From: Lachnospiraceae bacterium
GTDB lineage: Bacteria; Bacillota; Clostridia; Lachnospirales; Lachnospiraceae
Direction: 5' to 3'
Assembly (NCBI GenBank): GCA_020860745.1
Contig: JAJBTR010000404.1
Coordinates: 6,952 to 16,911, forward strand
Length of the DNA stretch: 9,960 nt
The stretch's first letter is position 1. Every line of letters starts with the position of its first letter. Below, piece after piece: positions 4,999 to 9,960 of the stretch. The notes under the pieces are model-generated. The model did no database searches. It saw nothing but the letters and a program-made list of their open reading frames with translations, and had not been told where the DNA came from. A program made the position numbers and the translations under genes.

Positions 4999-5479
4999 GA
5001 TTCCATTGTATGCAGTGATAAAGATGAGACCGCCGCCGCAAATCCTGAGATACAAAGTCGTCAGTTCCACATCCGGTGCATTCATCCATGCGGCAAAATA
5101 GAGTGTGCCGACTTCCATGATCACCGTCAGGCATACCGCCATAACGGCAAAAATGCAGATGGCAGAGCCCACAGTCCGGGTCGCGCCGTCTCTGTCCTTT
5201 GCTCCAATGAATCTGCCCAAAGTGACGGTGATTCCCGTGGTCAGACCCTGAATGACATACGTAATCAATGTCATAATCATGCCGCCGGTTCCAACCGCCG
5301 CGGTGGCGTTCTGTATGACCGTTGCATCTGTGGATACAAAACGTCCGATTACCAACAAATCCACCGCGGCATACATTGCCTGCAAAAAACGTCGCAGCCA
5401 TGACCGGCAGCATAAACGTCATCATAGGGCGGTAGATTGCCCCGGAAATCAGTGAATTCTTTTCTTTCGCACTATTCAT
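4983..5479 (-). pseudogene. MATE family efflux transporter, 5' fragment, frameshifted
   Basis: N-terminal third of a MATE (multidrug and toxin extrusion) antiporter. It starts MNSAKEKNSLISGAIYRPMM at ATG 5479 with AGGAGGT upstream. At a run of six T (minus strand; A 5384-5389) the frame is broken: with five T it reads TFLQAMYAAVDLLVIGRFV and continues smoothly. The second segment includes the MATE-typical VIQGLTTGITVTLGRFIGA and ends at NGISGLFKG near 4983, where homology stops. About 165 of ~450 residues and four to five membrane helices remain. It is not the same subfamily as the transporter at 6379-7778, so it is not a duplicate of that gene. It shares an upstream region with the LysR stub at 5676. 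Clearly non-functional because of the truncation. Confidence 0.85.
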
Positions 5480-5675
5480 TATTTTTAAATACCTCCTGTG
5501 ATATCAAAACATTTCCAGGGACCCGGTTCCAAATTACACCCTACTTCCGTTTCATTTTTGTTAGCCATCAAACAGTTTTGGAAGCAATTATATGCCAAAA
5601 CCCCTTGAATTGGAAATGAAAAATGGTATTGTCAATGTCAAGAACGCAATAATCAGCATGAATACGGAGAGCAAA
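5480..5675. promoter_or_regulatory. Divergent regulatory region between truncated MATE and LysR genes
   Basis: This 196-nt stretch separates two divergent 5' ends. On the minus strand TATAAT (5592-5587) lacks a good -35 box, as in activator-dependent promoters. Next to it CCAA (5595-5598) and TTGG (5610-5613) form a symmetric pair with an 11-nt centre, the spacing of LysR-type T-N11-A boxes. No complete gene is seen. A plus frame opening at 5592 runs into the LysR stub but its start has no ribosome site. Confidence 0.4.
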
Positions 5676-5720
5676 ATGTATATACAACAGTTAGAGACAT
5701 TTATACAGGTAGCGGACAAT
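5676..5720 (+). pseudogene. LysR-type regulator, N-terminal stub
   Basis: ATG at 5676, preceded by GGAGA, encodes MYIQQLETFIQVADN. This matches the first helix of LysR-type transcription factors, where the continuation would be a Gly-Ser-Phe and the recognition helix. After Asn15 the sequence becomes unrelated (KAGEIFLKT...) and stops by 5786. The divergent neighbour is a MATE gene, and LysR regulators are often divergent from the transporter they control. The stub is only 15 residues, so the call is moderate. Confidence 0.5.
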
Positions 5721-5748
5721 AAAGCAGGTGAAATATTTCTTAAAACAC

Positions 5749-5777
5749 TTGACTTTATAATATTGAATCACTATAAT
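5749..5777 (+). promoter_or_regulatory. Promoter of the MarR-family gene
   Basis: TTGACT (5749-5754), 17-nt spacer, TATAAT (5772-5777), 46 nt before the MarR ATG. The last base of the -10 box is the first base of the palindromic operator. Confidence 0.8.
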
Positions 5778-5794
5778 ATGTCGTAAGCGACCTA
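5777..5794 (+). promoter_or_regulatory. MarR operator O1
   Basis: TATGTCGTAAGCGACCTA contains the palindrome GTCG-TAAG-CGAC and sits on the expected transcription start of marR. It matches the reverse complement of the site at 6341-6358 at 16 of 18 positions, which marks it as a shared regulator-binding site. Confidence 0.75.
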
Positions 5795-5823
5795 TATAGC
5801 AAAAACCGAAAGGAATAAAGTAT

Positions 5824-6234
5824 ATGGAACTGATGAGCATAAAAATATTGAACACTGCGATTGAAAACATCTTAAACCGTGAGCTGGCGGAGTTCGAGAT
5901 CACTTACACGCAGGCCACTGTGATCGGATTTCTGAATCAAAACAGGGATCATACTGTGTGCCAGCGCGATATAGAAACCAGGCTCGGGCTGACACACCCT
6001 ACTGTCAGCAGCATCTTAAACCGCCTGGAAGAAAAACGGATGGTTAGAACAGAGCCGCTGGCAGAAGACAGGCGCTACAAAAAGATTGAACTTACAGAGG
6101 CCAGCCGGCACATAGCAGATCAGATTCAGGAAAAGATTAACCGGATCAGCCGGGAATTATTACAAGGTGTAACCCCTGAGGAAGAAAAAGAATTCATAAA
6201 AACTTTAAACCTTATCATCCATAACACAAAATAG
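5824..6234 (+). CDS. MarR family transcriptional regulator
   Basis: A 136-aa dimeric winged-helix regulator of normal MarR length. Residues about 28-75 form the DNA-binding core: CQRDIETRLGLTHPTVSSIL, with the recognition helix at about 58-72. The wing (about 77-92) has the typical EDRRYKKIELTE with the conserved D-R pair. Flanking N- and C-terminal helices would form the dimer interface. AAAGGAAT lies about 8 nt before the ATG at 5824. A single Cys46 near the DNA-binding domain could sense oxidants, but this is speculation. It precedes a MATE transporter and a kinase-like gene, and one palindrome lies in front of both marR and the transporter, so it probably represses itself and the transporter until an inducer binds. 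Confidence 0.88.
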   Translation: MELMSIKILNTAIENILNRELAEFEITYTQATVIGFLNQNRDHTVCQRDIETRLGLTHPTVSSILNRLEEKRMVRTEPLAEDRRYKKIELTEASRHIADQIQEKINRISRELLQGVTPEEEKEFIKTLNLIIHNTK

Positions 6235-6340
6235 TTTTATCTGGCAGGTCAATCATTATTTAAGCGGATAGGAAGTGAGCATACGTGAATAATGAGAATA
6301 CAAGGAAGAAATATTTTTAAATTATATTTTTTTAATCAAT

Positions 6341-6358
6341 TAGGTCGTTTACGACTTA
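6341..6358 (+). promoter_or_regulatory. MarR operator O2 in front of the MATE gene
   Basis: TAGGTCGTTTACGACTTA is a near-perfect palindrome (GTCGT-TT-ACGAC in the core) and the reverse complement of O1 at 16 of 18 positions. It lies 20 nt before the MATE ATG at 6379, next to the ribosome site GGAGG. An AT-rich tract upstream (6310-6340) may hold the promoter, but no clear -35/-10 pair is seen. Confidence 0.75.
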
Positions 6359-6378
6359 TTCAGAAAAGGAGGAAAGAC

Positions 6379-7778
6379 ATGTCAAATCAGACAAGTATTG
6401 AAAAAATCCATTCGTCACAGAGTCGATATGGAAACTGCTGGGGAAATACGCACTGCCCTGCGTCATCTCACTCCTGGTAAATTCTTTATACAATATGGTC
6501 GACCAGGTATTTATCGGGCGAGGTGTCGGATATCTGGGAAACGGGGCGACGAATATCATATACCCGCTTACCGTTATCGTCCTGTCTGTGGCCCTGATGC
6601 TCGGAGACGGCGGAGCATCTTTCTTAAGCATTAAACTTGGAGAAGACCGGAAAGAAGAGGCAACAAAGGGGATTGCAAATGCCATTCTGTTTTCCGTAAT
6701 TGCAGGTATCGCGCTGGCGGTTCTGATCGGCATATTTTTAGATAAGCTGGTCTTCCTGTTCGGATGTACAGACACCCTGTTCCCGTATGCCATGGATTAT
6801 GGGCGGATTATCACAATCGGCCTTCCGTTTGTATTGGTCGGGACAGTTTTTACCGCGATAGAGCGGGCAGACGGAAGCCCGAAATATTCCATGGCATCCC
6901 TGATTGCCGGAGCTGTGGTCAACACCATCCTGGACCCGCTGTTTATTTTCAAATTCCACTGGGGCGTGCAGGGAGCCGCGATTGCGACCATCATCGGGCA
7001 GATCCTGACCTGCTGTATGGGGCTTCTGTACATAAGAAAATTCAAGACCATCTCGCCGAAAAAAAGCGATTATGCACTGAAATGGAAATACTGCAAAAAC
7101 GTGTTGTCGCTGGGTGTCTCAAGTTTTATCACGCAGATTTCTATTGTGATCGTGATGGCTGTCGTCAATAACCTGCTCACAAAATACGGCGCGGATTCCG
7201 TCTATGGATCCGAGATACCGATCGCGGTAGTAGGCATCGTTATGAAGGTAAACCAGCTGGTTATTTCTGCAATGGTCGGCATCGCATCCGGCGCACAGCC
7301 GATCATAGGGTTTAATTACGGCGCGCAGAACTACGAGCGGGTAAAAAAGGTCTTTGGGGCAGTTGTAATCTGTGCGGAAATACTGGCAGTCGTGGCATTT
7401 GCCCTCTACCAGTTAATTCCGGTTCAGATCATCTCCATTTTCGGAAAGGAAAGTGCCCTTTACAATGAATTTGCGGAGAAATGTTTCCGGATTTATCTGC
7501 TGGCCACTGTTCTGAACGGATTCCAGACCGTTTCCGGATTGTTCATGCAGTCTATCGGAAAACCTGTGCATGCGACATGGATTTCACTCTCGCGGCAGAT
7601 TATTTTCTTTATTCCGGCACAGTTTATACTGAGTGCCGTGTTTGGCCTGATGGGCGTCCTCTGGGCAACACCGATCGCTGACACACTGGCCTTTATACTT
7701 GCCCTGATACTGACGATAAGGGAATCCAGGCGATTAAAACCCGTCCCGGGAAAATTTGGAAAGGAGACAGCAGAATGA
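6379..7778 (+). CDS. MATE family efflux transporter with N-terminal frameshift
   Basis: Sodium- or proton-driven multidrug antiporter of the inner membrane. ATG at 6379 with AAAGGAGG 7 nt upstream encodes MSNQTSIE, then the frame fails at a run of six A (6401-6406). Seven A would give KNPFVTESIWKLLGKYALP and join the long frame that continues to 7778, for about 466 aa and the usual 12 membrane helices. Without repair, translation could start only inside helix 1 at ATG 6495 (427 aa). Diagnostic parts include NMVDQVFIGRGVG and GDGGASFLSIKLGE near the start and GAQPIIGFNYGAQNY in the second half. The stop overlaps the next ATG (ATGA), so translation is coupled to the kinase-like gene. Likely controlled by MarR through O2. 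The frameshift may be real, phase-variable or a consensus error. Confidence 0.85.
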
Positions 7779-8359
7779 AACACCGGATTATCACTATCAG
7801 CAGAGAATTTGGAAGCGGCGGAAGGACGATTGGAAAAGAAGTCGCACGGCAGTTAGAGATCCCCTGTTATGATGAGGAAATCACCAACAGGATCGCTAAG
7901 AAAAGCGGATTGGCAGAGGAGTATATAAAAGAAAGCGGGGAATATGCCGCATCAGCCAGTAAAATCGGAAGCCTGCTGGCAGTGAAAGATTTCTATGGCC
8001 ACTCCATCCAGGACGAGCTCTGGGGAATCCAGCGGCGTACCATCCTGGAAATCGCGAGGGAACATCCCTGCGTAATTGTGGGGCGCTGCGCAGATTACAT
8101 CCTGAAAGAAAAAGCCGATCTTCTCAAAGTGTTTATCCACGCTTCCATAGAAAAGAGAGCCGAGCGGATTGTTAAGGTTTATGGTGAAAATGATGTTGCA
8201 CCCGAAAAACGGTTGATGCAGAAGGATAAAAAACGCAGGGCATACTATCAGCTCTATACAGACGAAAAATGGGGAAATATTGACAACTATCATATATCTC
8301 TGGATAGCGGGATACTCGGCATTGAAAAGTGCATTAAGATAATCAGCAGCCTGTATTAA
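7775..8359 (+). CDS. Cytidylate-kinase-like family protein
   Basis: A 194-aa P-loop protein of the cytidylate kinase-like family (Cytidylate_kin2 type), with the true substrate uncertain. Residues 9-20 SREFGSGGRTIG form the phosphate-binding loop, in the altered form usual for this family. CYDEEI (31-36) is the following acid-bearing segment, VGRCADYIL (102-110) a substrate-site strand, and KRLMQKDKKRRAYYQ (145-159) the Lys/Arg-rich lid. YHISLDS (172-178) closes the fold. ATG at 7775 overlaps the MATE stop by 4 nt. Such proteins are, as I recall, common next to MATE transporters in Lachnospiraceae, and a role as sensor or modifier linked to the transporter is possible but unproven. Intact. 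Confidence 0.85.
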   Translation: MKHRIITISREFGSGGRTIGKEVARQLEIPCYDEEITNRIAKKSGLAEEYIKESGEYAASASKIGSLLAVKDFYGHSIQDELWGIQRRTILEIAREHPCVIVGRCADYILKEKADLLKVFIHASIEKRAERIVKVYGENDVAPEKRLMQKDKKRRAYYQLYTDEKWGNIDNYHISLDSGILGIEKCIKIISSLY

Positions 8360-8480
8360 TCGAGCGCTTCTCCTTTTTGCGGATGTGATGCGGAGAACTA
8401 TGCATAACAACCAACTATTATATTCTTCCTGCTTATCTGAAAAGGAAAACAGGCAAGCCGATACTCTCTCTTAATCAAAT

Positions 8481-8511
8481 AGTGGTGGTGGACAAAATGT
8501 CCACCACCACT
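8481..8511. repeat. Perfect 14-bp palindrome with 3-nt loop
   Basis: AGTGGTGGTGGACA (8481-8494) and TGTCCACCACCACT (8498-8511) are exact reverse complements around AAA. It lies between two convergent genes (kinase-like on plus, relaxase on minus), so it may act as a bidirectional terminator. However, no T-run follows on the plus side and only ATTTG on the minus side. It could also be a protein-binding or nicking-related site. The rest of 8360-8554 shows no gene. Confidence 0.6.
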
Positions 8512-8554
8512 CACCAAATGCTATACATCTTTCAATGGTTTATCTGCTACATCC

Positions 8555-9960
8555 CTATAATTGCATTTGTTCCTTTTTCTTACCTTCTAACTCCTGCTCT
8601 GAATTTAAGGCTTTTAGCACTTGGCAATGAACAGTATCAAGCTTTTTAATGTCTTCACGATACTCTTTTAATTCGGAATATTCCAGATCATGTGCTTCGC
8701 TCAGAGTATTTAACTCTGCCTGCCACCCGGCTATCTTGCTCGGCAAATCAGTTGCTGAGATACCTTTTGCATGGAAAAACCGGTTTGCTGTATTCCAGAT
8801 GGTCAGTTCCGCACTGTGCTCCGATTCATAAACGTCCTTCTGCTTTTTCCATTTGATACCGATCAACTCTCTGTGAACAGGGTCGTTCTTCTGGTACTGT
8901 TCCCCACGCTCGATCAGTTTCTGCAGTTCCTTCATCCGCTTTTCTTTTGTAAGCAGGTTCTGGCGGACGGTATCGGATTTACCTTTTACATCGGATAATG
9001 CCGCCTCCAAATCAGCCAACGTGTGAATCCCATCGCCACTCAACTTGTCAAGAGTTTCCATTACTTCAGTAGTCATTACCGCATAATGTTTGAGTTGGAA
9101 CATGCCGGAATACTTTTTCACCCGCTGGCTCTCCATCTCCAGATATTGCAACATCAGATCAGACAAAGCGGGAGACTGGTCTTTCTTTGCAAGCTCCCTC
9201 ATAGCCTCATTGAGTGTGGCTATCCATTCTTTCAAACCATTGATCTTATTCCGGATCTCCCGAAGTACATGGTTCGCTTCGCGAATCTTACGGTTGATGT
9301 CGCCGCGCTCTGTCCGAATGCCTTTCTTTTCCATCGCACACGCGGCGGGTCCCATGTGAATCGATGGAATCTCGTCGAGTCCGCGTTCGACGTTGCTCCG
9401 GTGGTCGATCCGTTCCTCAAATCCGTTTTTCTCCAGATAGCGGTCACTGTATCTGCCCAGGAAGCACGCCATTTCTCTGCGTTCTCCCGACTGTTCCAGT
9501 CAACCGTGTTCACTTTCCGTGATTTCCATCTTCCATTCGGACCACGGACGCGCTCCCCGTTTTCATCCAGAATAAATTCCTCCCGGCTCTTGGGGAGCCA
9601 CTTCCCGTTTTCATCCAATGCACGAATCGTCAGCATGATATGGCAGTGTGGGTTGCCATCGCCCTTGTCATGGATATTAAAATCCACACACATCCCGGCA
9701 TCAACAAACTGGCTGCAGTAATCATGCATGATTTTCTTGTGTTCCAAGAGTGGCAGTTCTTTCGGCAGAGATACTTCAATATCTCTGGCAAGCTGGGAGT
9801 CACGCCGTTTCTCACACATCTCAACAGAATTCCAGAGGGTAGCCCTGTCATAAAAAGAAGCCGGCGCATTGGCCGGCAACATGATCTCTGAATATACAAC
9901 ACCCTTTTTTCTTCTGTAATCTGCGGTTATCCCGCTCCACTCATTTTCAATCTTTGTCCC
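8555..9960 (-). pseudogene. MobA/MobL-type relaxase, frameshifted, 5' end off right edge
   Basis: Relaxase that nicks the transfer origin of a mobilizable element and stays bound to the cut strand. The frame is open to base 9960; only about 25 N-terminal residues (with the catalytic Tyr region) are missing. Visible are YRRKKGVVYSEIMLPANAP, the metal-binding HUH block HDKGDGNPHCHIML (about 9674-9633), and DWNSRENAEKWRASWAD. At about 9449-9452 the frame breaks: adding one T (GATACAG to GATTACAG) restores WADYSDRYLEKNGFEERIDHRS and the family motif EKKGIRTERGDINR. The C-terminal ~250 residues are a charged, coiled-coil-like tail ending at 8555. Total would be about 490 aa. The family call is firm; the cause of the frameshift is unknown. 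Confidence 0.85.

Noticed and set aside
5592..5675. Coding start at 5592 giving a 64-aa protein
   Set aside because: No ribosome site at that ATG; only the part from 5676 resembles a known protein (LysR start).
6240..6340. MATE promoter
   Set aside because: The region is AT-rich with many chance -10-like words but no convincing -35/-10 pair, so none is annotated.
6797..7051. Antisense and overlapping frames inside the MATE gene
   Set aside because: Shadows of a clear membrane-protein frame.
8360..8420. Terminator after the kinase-like gene (TTCTCC and GGAGAA)
   Set aside because: Only 6 pairs with an 18-nt loop and no T-run after it.
9023..9721. 232-codon plus-strand frame
   Set aside because: Antisense to the relaxase, which has an HUH motif and family-wide similarity.

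Overview
The window looks like accessory DNA from a low-to-mid GC Firmicute, most likely a gut Lachnospiraceae-type Clostridium relative. This rests on the mixture of genes: strong GGAGG ribosome sites, a MobA/MobL relaxase, a TnpV-like relic, an AbiE-type toxin-antitoxin pair, a stand-alone acyl carrier protein, and a MarR - MATE - cytidylate-kinase-like operon. The assignment is inferred from gene families and not proven. No rRNA, complete tRNA or CRISPR array is visible.

Layout. 1-1316 (minus): a type IV toxin-antitoxin operon, DUF6577/AbiEi-like antitoxin then AbiEii-like nucleotidyltransferase. It has a consensus promoter (TTGACA-17-TATAAT) bracketed by two related inverted repeats. The toxin gene carries a single-base frameshift and runs off the left edge. 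1368-1818: mobile-element debris, comprising a tyrosine-recombinase fragment, a perfect 13-bp palindrome, a plus-strand terminator, a TnpV-like relic and a minus-strand terminator. 1824-3748 (minus): an uncharacterised two-gene unit (251 aa, then 349 aa with a Cys/His cluster), with three helically phased TTCGGG repeats upstream of its putative promoter. 3749-4390: no large gene, but a 41-aa membrane peptide, a C-terminal protein relic, a 12-bp inverted repeat and a hairpin. 4391-4684 (minus): acyl carrier protein and its promoter. 4703-4995 (plus): a tRNA-3'-end-like 20-mer, a 51-aa element-type protein and the start of a truncated gene. 4983-5720: the 5' ends of a divergent MATE / LysR-type pair that share one regulatory region and are both truncated on their outer sides. 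5749-8359 (plus): MarR regulator, MATE transporter (frameshifted near its start) and a cytidylate-kinase-like protein. A near-identical 18-bp palindrome lies in front of both marR and the MATE gene, so MarR probably represses itself and the transporter. 8481-8511: a perfect 14-bp palindrome. 8555-9960 (minus): a MobA/MobL-type relaxase, frameshifted and cut by the right edge.

How it fits together: this is a patchwork of element cargo and element scars. Working modules are probably the antitoxin, the two-gene unit, acyl carrier protein, MarR and the kinase-like protein. Integrase, TnpV-like, LysR, first MATE and the gene starting at 4975 are truncated. Four protein families (AbiEii, both MATEs, relaxase) each need exactly one base added or removed to restore the expected reading frame. 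That points either to real decay or slippage, or to uncorrected consensus errors in the assembly, and this must be settled before any of these genes is called dead.
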